NCBI GenBank assembly: GCA_030670615.1 | Contig: DAOVBJ010000016.1 | Location: forward strand, 1-11,236 | Length of the DNA stretch: 11,236 bases | Source: Candidatus Bathyarchaeota archaeon | Lineage (GTDB): Archaea > Thermoproteota > Bathyarchaeia > RBG-16-48-13 > GCA-020355125 | Direction of reading: 5' to 3' | Shown here: one piece after another, positions 1 to 6,919 of the stretch | Layout of the letters: every line of letters starts with the position of its first letter | How positions within the stretch are numbered: the first letter of the stretch is position 1 | The notes under the pieces: model-generated | The model's database searches: none | Told to the model about the DNA's origin: nothing | Seen by the model: the letters and a program-made list of their open reading frames with translations, nothing else | Program-made: the position numbers and the translations under genes

Positions 1-17
1 GAAAATGTCTGAGCTCG

Positions 18-37
18 TCTTTCTCTTTTTTTGTTTA
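18..37 (+). terminator. Possible T-tract terminator of an upstream gene
   Basis: The run TCTTTCTCTTTTTTTGTTTA is the kind of pyrimidine/T-rich stretch at which archaeal RNA polymerase terminates without a hairpin. In frame 1 the window opens with three codons followed by TGA at 10-12, so it may hold the last codons of a plus-strand gene cut by the window edge, with the T-tract just after its stop. The missing left flank prevents confirmation. Confidence 0.3.
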
Positions 38-511
38 CTTCGAGGCAAATCCGTCCCCTACGAGAAACATGCTATTGGCGATAAGGGTTAAATCGCTGTC
101 CAAGGTAAATCATGCTTCTTACCGCTATCTACTGTTACAGCTGTTTTAACCTTCGACAACTAAATCACTCTCTACTAATAAAAGCATAACGATTAACATT
201 TTACGGCGACACAAGCACTGCCCCAATTTTTCTTCACCTCAAGCATTCACAGTCAACATAACAAGGCATTACTTCAAGAATCTTTGTCCCAGAGCAGATC
301 CATGCGGGGGCACCTCCCATAATCAAATTAACCGTGGTACTTTGAGGTCTGTGAGATGGACGCGGATATCGGAGAAAAACCAGAATCAAAGGGTATCCCT
401 TTTCCTTTTTCGGGGAAGGAACAGAGGTTTGTACCAGTGAAGAAGATTGGGTAAGACTACCCGTCAAATCAATGCATTTGTGATTTTTCGGTGAGTTAGC
501 TAGACTTTAAA

Positions 512-667
512 ATGCGTTTCGATGTCATGAGTCTTCTTGCATTTCGTCGTGGTTTGGAGAGTGTCCTCGTCCAAGACAGTTTAACCAGAGCGCTCTTGAA
601 GTTCCATCCGATTGTCTCATCAACTCTTCTTCAGAGTACTTATGAAGTGTTTAGAGGAGTTCAATAA
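512..667 (+). CDS. Possible small hypothetical protein (51 aa)
   Basis: An ATG-initiated frame of 51 codons ends at TAA 665-667, 48 bp before the dehydrogenase gene and on the same strand. The translation starts MRFDVMSLLAFRRGLES and ends with a stretch mixing Leu/Val/Ile with Arg/Lys, so a short amphipathic helical protein is conceivable. An in-frame TAG at 497-499 rules out a longer N-terminus. The only Shine-Dalgarno-like element, GGTGAG at about 490-495, lies 16 nt before the ATG, which is too far to be convincing. No family is recognised. It may be a chance frame, and its end overlaps the presumed promoter of the next gene, which argues against it. Confidence 0.2.
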   Translation: MRFDVMSLLAFRRGLESVLVQDSLTRALLKFHPIVSSTLLQSTYEVFRGVQ

Positions 668-680
668 AAAGTTCAATAAA
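658..680 (+). promoter_or_regulatory. AT-rich tandem 11-bp repeat, probable promoter of the dehydrogenase gene
   Basis: AGTTCAATAAA occurs twice, at 658-668 and 670-680, with a 12-bp period. Each copy contains an AATAAA TATA-like core. Counting about 26 bp on from either core puts a transcription start at about 692 or 704, leaving a short leader that still includes the Shine-Dalgarno at 702-708. TATA spacing is established archaeal knowledge; the assignment here is inference. Confidence 0.35.
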
Positions 681-701
681 GGGCTTCAATTGATAGAATC
701 A

Positions 702-708
702 GAGAGGA
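702..708 (+). promoter_or_regulatory. Ribosome binding site of the dehydrogenase gene
   Basis: GAGAGGA ends 7 nt before the ATG at 716. It supports that start over the out-of-frame ATG at 709, which is adjacent to the purine run and has no room for ribosome spacing. Confidence 0.6.
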
Positions 709-715
709 ATGTTAT

Positions 716-1702
716 ATGTCTTCAATTAGGAAGCCACGGGTCCTTATCACCGTCGAGTCAGTACGCCAAGTCCACGGGGAAGTGTTGAGACGCCTACAGG
801 AAATAGCCGACGTCGATGTGGTGAAGTCTTCCACTTTCTCGCGTAAAAACGAGCTGCTACAAATAATCGGTGATTATGAGGGTGCAATCATCACGTCTAA
901 CATCCCCTTTGACCGGGAGGTAATAGCTAAGGCTGAGAAGCTTAAGGTCGTTTCACGACTCGGTGTCGGTTATGACCGCGTTGACGTCAAAGCCGCTGTT
1001 GAGCGGGGCGTATACGTCACTAATGCTCCCGTTCTATCGGAGACTGTGGTGGAACTAGTTTTTGGTCTTCTTTTTGCTGCTGCGAGGAACATTTCTAAGG
1101 CTGATGCCTACATCAAGGGTGGGAAGTGGATGGTGCGGGAGGAGCGTGTAAAATTCACCGGTGTAGACTTTTTCGGTAAAACCTTGGGAATCGTTGGCTT
1201 AGGACGCGTAGGCTCCCTCTTGGCTAGGCGGGCACGAAGCTTTGACATGACGTTGTTATATAATGACATCGTCCGGCACAGAGTCCTTGAAGAAGAGCTT
1301 GACGTACAATTCCTTCCTTTGAATGCGCTTCTATCTCAAGCCGATTTTGTCTCAATCCATTCCCCCTTAACCGAGAAGACGCGAGGGCTAATTGGCGAGA
1401 AGGAGCTCAAGACTATGAAGCCGAGTGCTATCCTGATAAACACGTCGAGGGGTCCCGTGGTGGACGAGGCCGCCCTCATCACGGCCTTAACGGAAGGATG
1501 GATCGCTTGCGCAGGTCTGGATGTGTATGAGAATGAGCCTATCCACCCAGACAGCACCCTTCTCACACTGGATAACGTCGTACTCACCCCGCATCTTGGC
1601 GCTGGAACCCACGAATGCAACGAACGCGTTGTTTCAGCTGCCGTGGAAAACACCATCCTCGTGTTGAAAGGCGAGAAACCCCTCTACCCAGTCACTTCCT
1701 AA
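716..1702 (+). CDS. D-isomer-specific 2-hydroxyacid dehydrogenase, NAD-dependent
   Basis: This cytosolic oxidoreductase interconverts a 2-keto acid and a D-2-hydroxy acid using a nicotinamide cofactor. The 328 residues cover the split catalytic domain (about 1-105 and 295-328) around a Rossmann domain (about 106-294). The dinucleotide motif GLGRVG is at 161-166. Asp184, at the end of the second beta strand, favours NAD over NADP. The family catalytic triad is present: Arg245 in INTSRG, Glu274 in YENEP and His293 in TPHLG. The length is that of single-unit members such as glyoxylate/hydroxypyruvate reductase or short SerA. The C-terminal ACT and intervening domains of long phosphoglycerate dehydrogenases are absent, so feedback control by serine is unlikely. 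The exact substrate cannot be told from sequence. It stands alone, 224 bp before valS, with no serine-pathway neighbour in view. Confidence 0.93.
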   Translation: MSSIRKPRVLITVESVRQVHGEVLRRLQEIADVDVVKSSTFSRKNELLQIIGDYEGAIITSNIPFDREVIAKAEKLKVVSRLGVGYDRVDVKAAVERGVYVTNAPVLSETVVELVFGLLFAAARNISKADAYIKGGKWMVREERVKFTGVDFFGKTLGIVGLGRVGSLLARRARSFDMTLLYNDIVRHRVLEEELDVQFLPLNALLSQADFVSIHSPLTEKTRGLIGEKELKTMKPSAILINTSRGPVVDEAALITALTEGWIACAGLDVYENEPIHPDSTLLTLDNVVLTPHLGAGTHECNERVVSAAVENTILVLKGEKPLYPVTS

Positions 1703-1809
1703 TCCTCTTTGCTTCACGCTCGCTATTCCTTCCTGTTTCTCTTCCCTCATCTATCGAATTCGTAGGCAGCTATCCCCTATAGACTCACGAGCTTGGAGTC
1801 CATTGCGGG

Positions 1810-1827
1810 TGTCGACCGCGGTAGACA
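1810..1827. repeat. Imperfect 18-bp palindrome between the dehydrogenase and valS
   Basis: TGTCGACCGCGGTAGACA pairs in eight of nine positions about its centre, with ACCGCGGT as a perfect core. Because the core has no loop, it suits a dimeric DNA-binding protein better than an RNA hairpin. It sits about 100 bp before the valS start, upstream of the TATA-like element. No role is proven. Confidence 0.4.
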
Positions 1828-1904
1828 AATGTGTGTGACAACCTTTGATCGGGCGGGTGCTAAGGTTAATATGGGTGTGGTCTTCCCTAATTCTTAAATT
1901 TCAG

Positions 1905-1917
1905 GATAAATTTTATC
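1905..1917 (+). promoter_or_regulatory. Probable TATA element of valS, forming a 13-bp palindrome
   Basis: GATAAATTTTATC is a perfect inverted repeat of 6-bp arms around one base, and its AT core resembles an archaeal TATA box. Its centre at 1911 predicts a transcription start at about 1937, almost on the GTG codon at 1936. A second AT core, CTTAAATT (1893-1900), predicts a start at about 1924, near the GTG at 1927. No good Shine-Dalgarno is visible before either codon, which fits leaderless initiation. Confidence 0.4.
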
Positions 1918-1926
1918 TCTTGACGC

Positions 1927-4392
1927 GTGATAACGGTGGAACGGAGAAACAGAGACGCAGCGAGAAGGGCTTCCCTGCCTAAACGATATAACCCAGAGAG
2001 GGTCGAAGCGAAGTGGCAGGAATATTGGCTGACGCCCGAGGTGTATGAGAACGCCTATAAATTCCGTAAAGACGATGTGACAGACCCTGTCTTTGTCATC
2101 GACACTCCGCCTCCGTTTACTTCGGGGAAGCTTCATATGGGCCACGCCTATTGGAGCGTCCTGAATGATACTATTGCCCGATACAAGCGGATGAGGGGTT
2201 ATAACGTCCTATTGCCGCAGGGTTGGGATTGCCAAGGTCTGCCCACGGAGTTAAAGGTTCAGAACACGTGGCAGGTTTCAAAGGATAACAAAGAGCTTTT
2301 CAGGCAACGATGCGTCGAATGGACGGAACAGATGATCTCCAGCATGAAGCAGGCCATGACTTCACTTGGCTACAGACCTGACTGGGAGCAGTTTGAGTAT
2401 CGCACAATGGACAAGACTTATCGCCGTATGGTCCAGTCCACTCTGTTACGATTCTTTGACGAGGGATTGATCTATCGAGACCTTTACCCGGTGCATTGGT
2501 GTCCCCACTGTGAAACGGCTTTAGCCCAAGCCGAGCTTGGTTACATCGAGAAACAAGGCTCGTTATACTACGTTCGCTTCCGCTACGACGGAGGATTCGT
2601 TGAAGTCGCTACCACGCGGCCTGAGCTGTTTTCTGCGTGTCAGGCGTTAGCGATTCATCCCGAAGACGACCGACATGCATTCCTTGTCGGGATGCAGGTG
2701 AAGGTCCCCCTCTTCACACGAACGGTTCCTGTACTCGTTGACGAGGACGTTGACCCAGACTTCGGGACGGGAGTCGTCATGATTTGCACCTTCGGTGACG
2801 AACAGGACATTAAGTGGCAGCAAAAGTATGGTTTACCCCTTTCGAGGGTGATTGATGAACAGGGTGTTCTCGTTAACTCAGGACAATACAGTGGCCTCAG
2901 TGTCGCTGAAGCGCGAACTGGCTTGGCTCACGACCTTGAAGCAGGGGGACACCTCTCGAAGAGAGAAGAGATCCGTCACCAAGTCCTATGCCACACGGAT
3001 AGGCAGGATTGTCTGTCCCCAATCGAGTTCATCGTGAAAGATCAATTCTTCATCAAGACAAAGGTCTTCAAAGAAGAGGTGATAGCGGCTTGCGCCGAAA
3101 TGAAGTGGCGGCCTGAACACCTCTTTCAAAGGCTCGTTGACTGGGTGAACAGCATCGAGTGGGACTGGCTCATCTCGCGGCAGCGACTCTACGGAACTCC
3201 CTTGCCCTTCTGGTACTGCCTTGACTGTAAGACGATCATCCCTGCCAAGATGGAGCAACTTCCAGTGGATCCAACGAAGGCAGAAAAACCGGTACAGACG
3301 TGTCCAAAATGTGGGTCCTCAGCTATTGCAGCCTGCGAAGACGTATGCGATTGCTGGGTGGACTCAAGCCTAACGCCCCTCGTCATCTCCGGATACTTCG
3401 ATCGAGAGGATTATTTTCAAGTGGCCTACCCGACAAGCATGAGGCAGCAGGGCCACGACATTATTCGGACCTGGCTCTATTACACTGTCCTTCGCTGTTT
3501 ACTCCTGACTGGAAAAAAGCCCTTCAAGGAAGTAATAGTCAATGGTCACATCTTGGGGCCCGATGGGTATCGGATGTCCAAGTCCCGGGGGAACGTGATA
3601 GACCCCGAAGAAAAGATTGACGAGTATGGCGCGGACTCCATACGACAGGCCCTCCTCTCGTTGACTCTGGGCTCAGATTTTTCCTTCAACTGGGAAATCG
3701 TAAAATACTGTAAGGGCTTTCTCCAGAAGTATTGGTCAGCCCTTCGATTCGCCTACCGATTCACCAAAGAATACCAGCCCTCCCCTCTAGAAGAGGAGCA
3801 TTTAACCACGATTGACAAGTGGATCCTCTCCAAGCTAGTCAAAGCCCTTCAAGTCGTCTCCGAGAGCATGGATAACTTTCAGTTCCACACAGCAGTATTC
3901 GCGATTCAAAACTTCTTCTGGCACGACTTCTGCGATCAATACCTCGAAGCAGTAAAGCATCGACTGTATGACAAAAAGAGTGAAGAAGACTTTGCAGCAG
4001 CCCAATACGCCCTACACACCGTGTTATGGAATATCACCCTCGCTCTCACGCCTATCTGCCCCCACATAACCGAGGAAGTCTATCAACTCATCTGGTTTGA
4101 CGAGCAACATCCGACGATACATGCATTTAAATGGCCTGACGCAGGAGCCATCCCCTTTGATGCGGAGGAGAAAGCGAAGGGAGACATCGTCGTTGAAGCG
4201 CTGACGACGATCAGAACCGAAAAAGCGAGGGCCGGCATTCCCCTGAGTAAAGACATCGAAATACTCATGATAACGGCTTCACCCGCGAAACTAATTATCC
4301 TACAAGAAAATGAGGAAGAGATAAAGAGGGTGCTCCACATCAAACGGTTACGATTCGAAGAGGGCAACGCTTTGAAAGCAGCAATTCTGTAG
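1927..4392 (+). CDS. valS: Valyl-tRNA synthetase, archaeal type
   Basis: This class I aminoacyl-tRNA synthetase charges tRNA-Val with valine and hydrolyses mis-attached threonine. In order along the 821 residues: the HIGH-type motif HMGH at 70-73; GWDCQGLPTE at 99-108; a CPHC zinc pair at 192-195; the CP1 editing domain at about 210-370 with ATTRPEL from 228; SRQRLYGTPLPFW at 417-429; zinc pairs CLDC (431-434) and CPKC (459-462); QQGHDIIRTW at 507-516; the KMSKS motif RMSKS at 549-553; then the alpha-helical anticodon-binding domain to about 740. The bacterial C-terminal coiled-coil arm is absent, as usual in archaea. The start is uncertain. GTG 1927 is used here; GTG 1936 is in frame, and conserved sequence begins only near residue 17 (LPKRYNPERVEAKW). 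It converges on prf1 with a T-tract between. IleRS was considered, but the motif set and ATTRPEL context fit ValRS. Confidence 0.95.
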   Translation: MITVERRNRDAARRASLPKRYNPERVEAKWQEYWLTPEVYENAYKFRKDDVTDPVFVIDTPPPFTSGKLHMGHAYWSVLNDTIARYKRMRGYNVLLPQGWDCQGLPTELKVQNTWQVSKDNKELFRQRCVEWTEQMISSMKQAMTSLGYRPDWEQFEYRTMDKTYRRMVQSTLLRFFDEGLIYRDLYPVHWCPHCETALAQAELGYIEKQGSLYYVRFRYDGGFVEVATTRPELFSACQALAIHPEDDRHAFLVGMQVKVPLFTRTVPVLVDEDVDPDFGTGVVMICTFGDEQDIKWQQKYGLPLSRVIDEQGVLVNSGQYSGLSVAEARTGLAHDLEAGGHLSKREEIRHQVLCHTDRQDCLSPIEFIVKDQFFIKTKVFKEEVIAACAEMKWRPEHLFQRLVDWVNSIEWDWLISRQRLYGTPLPFWYCLDCKTIIPAKMEQLPVDPTKAEKPVQTCPKCGSSAIAACEDVCDCWVDSSLTPLVISGYFDREDYFQVAYPTSMRQQGHDIIRTWLYYTVLRCLLLTGKKPFKEVIVNGHILGPDGYRMSKSRGNVIDPEEKIDEYGADSIRQALLSLTLGSDFSFNWEIVKYCKGFLQKYWSALRFAYRFTKEYQPSPLEEEHLTTIDKWILSKLVKALQVVSESMDNFQFHTAVFAIQNFFWHDFCDQYLEAVKHRLYDKKSEEDFAAAQYALHTVLWNITLALTPICPHITEEVYQLIWFDEQHPTIHAFKWPDAGAIPFDAEEKAKGDIVVEALTTIRTEKARAGIPLSKDIEILMITASPAKLIILQENEEEIKRVLHIKRLRFEEGNALKAAIL

Positions 4393-4441
4393 TGTTACCT
4401 GATTCCCTAGCCAGTTTCAGCGGAAATCGACATATACACTA

Positions 4442-4455
4442 TTTTTTCTTTTCTT
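4442..4455 (+). terminator. T-tract terminator of valS
   Basis: TTTTTTCTTTTCTT begins 50 bp after the valS stop and ends two bases before the last codon of the convergent prf1 gene. It has no preceding strong hairpin, as is normal for archaeal intrinsic termination on T-rich sequence. The other strand shows no T-tract in this gap, so prf1 transcripts may run on into antisense of valS. Confidence 0.55.
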
Positions 4456-4456
4456 A

Positions 4457-5710
4457 TTACAGTCTATATCGTAGAATCGCTGCAATTCCCCCGAAGCTTG
4501 AATGAAGCTCCACGCCTTCCTCCGTCTGAGTGGAGATGACTTCAACGTCGGCTCCTGTTTGCTCAGCTAACTTTGCCAGCTCCTCGATCACGTCCTGAAC
4601 ACCACTTATTTTGAGGTTGGGATAGGAGCATTTAGGACATTGCTTGCCCGTTAACTCCCTTTTAAAGTCTTGGATGCTCTTGTTTTTCACCGTTTCCTCC
4701 TTCGCATAGTCGCAGTTCGTGCATTTGAGGGATATTCGGCTCTCATTGAAGTCTTCAGAGATGAGGAGGCTTCTAACCACTCCTCGCGTTAAAGCGTTTC
4801 GAACCTCATTCTCTCCATCGGTGGACTTTCCTGTGTCGTGACCCACTTCATATAGAAAGCCTTGGACAATCTTTTTCTCCTTAAAGTATTGGACTTCTCT
4901 CAAGATTTCTTGTGACTTCGCCACCGTCTCTTTCACGCCGTACTCTCCTGTATAGCTGGTGTCAACGGTTGCGAGAGCCTTGTCCCTTAGGGTGTAGTGG
5001 GTGTATTCGCCTTTTTGAAAATCGTCTTTTGTCGGGCCAGGCCCACCGAAGATTATGCCCTTCAAGTCAGGAATGGGCAGGAAAATGTCGTCAATATAGC
5101 CTCCTACCCGCTTATAGTATTCATTGACTTCCATCTCCCGATTCCTCTCGAAGCGTCTTTGAGACTGACCGCCAGCATCGTGTTTCCCAGGAAGACCTGA
5201 CGTAATGTTCTTGACGATCTCTAGTGTCCTTCCCCTAAGGGTCGCTATGGTCGCCTCGCTGCCGTCGACAGTGACAATACCATAGGTGTCTCTTTCCTTT
5301 AACATCTCTTCCAAGGGCTCTATGTGGAACCTTTGGTCACACCGATAATAGTACAAGGAGATGGGTTCCGGCGGCTCTAACACGTATGTCTCTATTTTTT
5401 CGCTGCCAGCTCCGTTTTGAGGGATCGCTCCGCAAAAAATCACCAACCCATTCTCGGGAGGAGCTTTAAACAGTCGGAGGCGTTGCAAGACCTTTTCAAT
5501 GGCGTCTACCACATTTTTCTTGGTTGATTTCGACTTGATGTTCGAAGCGGTACCGTATTCCTGTCGCAACATATTCATTACGTCACTTATCTGCCTGTCA
5601 CTCGGCACGTATAAGCTGATTAACTCTGTGTGACGCCCCTCCTTCGAAGCCAGAGTGGCCAATAACTTGTTTAAGCGAAACCTTAACAGGGAATCCCTTT
5701 TTATGGACAA
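4457..5710 (-). CDS. prf1: Archaeal peptide chain release factor aRF1
   Basis: This single class I release factor reads all three stop codons and triggers peptidyl-tRNA hydrolysis at the ribosome. All three eRF1-family domains are seen in 417 residues. The N domain has NIKS at 57-60 and YYRCDQRF at 121-128 (the YxCxxxF stop-recognition motif). The M domain has the catalytic GGQ at 180-182 inside LPGKHDAGGQSQRRFER. The C domain has a mini-domain with two Cys pairs, CTNC (330-333) and CPKC (358-361), likely binding zinc, and the typical archaeal end GGIAAILRY. Length is normal for aRF1. The start is TTG at 5710-5708; conserved sequence begins within the first ten residues, and the nearby upstream ATG and GTG are out of frame. 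A GGTG at about 5722-5725 may act as a weak Shine-Dalgarno. The gene is convergent with valS and follows the winged-helix gene after 80 bp. Confidence 0.97.
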   Translation of the reverse strand: MSIKRDSLLRFRLNKLLATLASKEGRHTELISLYVPSDRQISDVMNMLRQEYGTASNIKSKSTKKNVVDAIEKVLQRLRLFKAPPENGLVIFCGAIPQNGAGSEKIETYVLEPPEPISLYYYRCDQRFHIEPLEEMLKERDTYGIVTVDGSEATIATLRGRTLEIVKNITSGLPGKHDAGGQSQRRFERNREMEVNEYYKRVGGYIDDIFLPIPDLKGIIFGGPGPTKDDFQKGEYTHYTLRDKALATVDTSYTGEYGVKETVAKSQEILREVQYFKEKKIVQGFLYEVGHDTGKSTDGENEVRNALTRGVVRSLLISEDFNESRISLKCTNCDYAKEETVKNKSIQDFKRELTGKQCPKCSYPNLKISGVQDVIEELAKLAEQTGADVEVISTQTEEGVELHSSFGGIAAILRYRL

Positions 5711-5744
5711 CTTGATATAACACCATGAACCTTAGAAAGTCTTC

Positions 5745-5755
5745 ACTTTTAACTC
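5745..5755 (-). promoter_or_regulatory. Possible TATA element of prf1
   Basis: The minus strand reads GAGTTAAAAGT here. Its AT core centres near 5750, predicting a start of transcription at about 5724 and a leader of roughly 14 nt that would hold the GGTG element. This is a weak match, and the gene could also be co-transcribed with the winged-helix gene 80 bp upstream. Confidence 0.3.
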
Positions 5756-5790
5756 GGGAAGGACCTTATTAACCTTCTCTACCCTTACTA

Positions 5791-6060
5791 CTAGATCAGC
5801 CTCTGCTGTCCAACAGGGTTTACCTTCCATTCAAAGGGCGGCTTCGAAGACACTCTTTCAATAATACCTCTATCCTCTAAGTTATGAAGGTGATGGAGGA
5901 TCGTCGAATAAGTTACGCCGATTTCTCCAGACAACCCCGTTGCTGTTGCTGAATCCTTCTCCAGCCTCCGCAGGATTTCGGTTCGCCGTTCCAGTCCAGG
6001 CTTTACATTTCGAAATCCTGAAAGCCAAGCATTAGGATGATAAACTCTTCGCATACGCAA
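5791..6060 (-). CDS. Small winged helix-turn-helix protein, ArsR-like
   Basis: This is a putative DNA-binding regulator of 89 residues, essentially one winged-helix domain. A basic N-terminal stretch with PNAWLSGFRNVKPG (9-22) precedes helix 1 (ERRTEILRRLEKD, about 24-36). The HTH follows at about 38-62, with the recognition helix near TYSTILHHLHNLEDRGIIE (50-68) and a wing at 69-84 ending FEWKVNPVG. It has no metal-binding Cys or ligand domain, so control must come from partners or level. The start is TTG 6060 or ATG 6054, because an in-frame TGA lies four codons further upstream. A TATA-like AAAGATAAATTCT (6081-6093) lies about 26 bp before these codons, suggesting a leaderless or nearly leaderless mRNA. 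It lies upstream of prf1 and is divergent from the flavoprotein gene. Its target is unknown. Confidence 0.75.
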   Translation of the reverse strand: MRMRRVYHPNAWLSGFRNVKPGLERRTEILRRLEKDSATATGLSGEIGVTYSTILHHLHNLEDRGIIERVSSKPPFEWKVNPVGQQRLI

Positions 6061-6080
6061 TACATACTTGAGTCATTGGT

Positions 6081-6093
6081 AGAATTTATCTTT
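6081..6093 (-). promoter_or_regulatory. Probable TATA element of the winged-helix gene
   Basis: The minus strand reads AAAGATAAATTCT, centred near 6086, placing the predicted transcription start at about 6060, on the TTG start codon. A second TATA-like run, TCTTATAAAAAG, lies further upstream at 6189-6200. It reads as TATA-like on both strands, so it could serve either direction of this divergent spacer. Confidence 0.4.
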
Positions 6094-6286
6094 TTTTCGT
6101 TCACGCTAGCTATCTCTACGGTCTTGAGGATGCAACTCTTGAAGGAGAAAAGAAGCATCGCCACCACTATAACGGAGTTCCAGCCCTTCTTTTTATAAGA
6201 GATCTCCTTTAGCATAAGACCCCCTGTAGGTTGATGTAGCTAGCTCCCTCAGCTCTAAACAATATTAACCGTAAAGTTTCAATATC

Positions 6287-6298
6287 AGGTACTTACCT
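6287..6298. repeat. Short inverted repeat in the flavoprotein leader
   Basis: AGGTACTTACCT has 5-bp arms around two bases. It falls just where transcription would begin if the AATATTAA run near 6261-6268 is the TATA element of the flavoprotein gene. An operator is possible but unproven, and 5-bp arms occur often by chance. Confidence 0.2.
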
Positions 6299-6313
6299 TT
6301 CTAGACGTGTTAT

Positions 6314-6318
6314 AGGAG
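6314..6318 (+). promoter_or_regulatory. Ribosome binding site deciding the TTG start of the flavoprotein
   Basis: AGGAG sits 8 nt before the TTG at 6327, an ideal spacing. No ATG or GTG codon lies at a usable distance in frame, so TTG is well supported. Confidence 0.7.
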
Positions 6319-6326
6319 AGTTACAT

Positions 6327-6908
6327 TTGAAACAATCTATCGGTTCAAGAACGCTTGCTTTTCCAACTCCTACCTGGGTTGTTGGAACATATGATAGTGA
6401 AGGAAAACCCAATGTCATGACTGCGGCGTGGGGTGGGATTTGCTGCTCAAGACCTCCCTGCGTATACGTCTCTCTCAGAAAGGCTACATATACCCATGGC
6501 AATGTTGTGAGCAGAAGAGCGTTTACCATAAATATTCCCTCGGAAAAATACGTCAAGGAAGCAGACTACTTTGGTATCGCTTCGGGAAGAGATGCTGAAA
6601 AATTTTCTGTCAGTGGACTTACCCCGGTGAAGAGTAGTGTCGTCGATGCTCCGTATGTCGATGAATTCCTTTTAGTTTTAGAGTGTAAGGTGCTTCGCAT
6701 CGTTGAGCTTGGATTGCATACGCAGTTCGTTGGAGAAATCATGGATGTCAAAGCCGATCCATCGGTTCTTACGGAAAATGGGGTTCCTGATATTACTAAA
6801 GTGAAGCCAATTATCTTCGAACCGGGCAATAGACGATATTATCGACTCGGCTCCTGTTTAGGACAGGCTTTTTCGATAGGGAAGGAACTTCAGTCGAATC
6901 AGTTGTAA
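6327..6908 (+). CDS. Flavin reductase-like FMN-binding protein (flavoredoxin type)
   Basis: This is a predicted cytosolic FMN protein of the flavin-reductase-like domain family, whose archaeal and sulfate-reducer members act as flavoredoxins or flavin reductases. The 193 residues form a single split-barrel domain. Family-typical stretches are AFPTPTWVVGTYD (11-23), KPNVMTAAWGG (27-37), SLRKATYTHGNV (49-60), the beta strand FTINIPS (66-72), VGEIMDVKAD (135-144) and YYRLG (171-175). FMN phosphate and ring contacts in relatives map to the PNVMTAAW, SLRKATYTH and FTINIP regions. It has no Fe-S or rubredoxin-like Cys cluster; the Cys at 39, 40 and 45 lie in the barrel. Start is TTG, set by a strong Shine-Dalgarno. 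It is transcribed away from the winged-helix gene, and its stop lies 11 bp from the stop of the convergent permease. Electron donor and acceptor are unknown. Confidence 0.9.
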   Translation: MKQSIGSRTLAFPTPTWVVGTYDSEGKPNVMTAAWGGICCSRPPCVYVSLRKATYTHGNVVSRRAFTINIPSEKYVKEADYFGIASGRDAEKFSVSGLTPVKSSVVDAPYVDEFLLVLECKVLRIVELGLHTQFVGEIMDVKADPSVLTENGVPDITKVKPIIFEPGNRRYYRLGSCLGQAFSIGKELQSNQL

Positions 6909-6919
6909 GTCCACGCGCT

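Larger units (their letters stand above)
1..715. other. Left-edge region without a convincing gene
   Basis: No reading frame here has recognisable protein motifs. The longest minus-strand frame (234-467) needs a TTG start, is rich in low-complexity Ser/Pro, and matches nothing I know. What can be seen is a T-tract near 18-37, which may end transcription of a gene left of the window; one possible small ORF at 512-667 with coding-like codons; and an AT-rich stretch from 658 to 680 that probably holds the promoter of the dehydrogenase gene. I saw no tRNA T-loop signature, CRISPR repeat or insertion-sequence end. Confidence 0.6.

Noticed and set aside
3..149. An open plus-strand frame running from the window edge to TAA at 147-149 (48 codons).
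   Set aside because: It has no recognisable motif, reads through a T-tract as a Ser/Phe run, and an open frame of this length is not rare by chance. It could be a gene end, but nothing supports it.
234..467. A 77-residue minus-strand frame starting at TTG.
   Set aside because: No ribosome site, low-complexity N-terminus, no family resemblance, and no neighbour supports it.
598..640. A CTGA-N7-TTGATGA arrangement on the minus strand resembling D' and C' boxes of an archaeal C/D guide RNA.
   Set aside because: The first base of the C' box is wrong, and no C box upstream or D box downstream occurs at the needed spacing.
3300..3620. A 106-residue plus-strand frame within valS.
   Set aside because: It lies wholly inside the intact valS gene in another frame and has no motif; it is a shadow of the real gene.
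1927..4392. Isoleucyl-tRNA synthetase as an alternative identity for valS.
   Set aside because: The ATTRPEL editing motif alone does not separate them, but GLPTELKVQ, CWVDSSLTPL and RPQGHDIIRTW-like context with the short archaeal C-terminus fit ValRS better.
6003..6215. A 70-residue minus-strand frame with a hydrophobic stretch, overlapping the winged-helix gene out of phase.
   Set aside because: The overlap with a clear DNA-binding domain gene, lack of a correctly spaced ribosome site for its ATG and no recognised family make it a probable chance frame. The strong AAAGGAGATC lies inside it, not before its start.
6105..6244. Eight-base inverted arms GCTAGCTA and TAGCTAGC, 124 bp apart.
   Set aside because: Each arm is largely self-complementary and the same AGCTAG string recurs elsewhere in the window (near 500 and 8163), so the pairing is likely chance.
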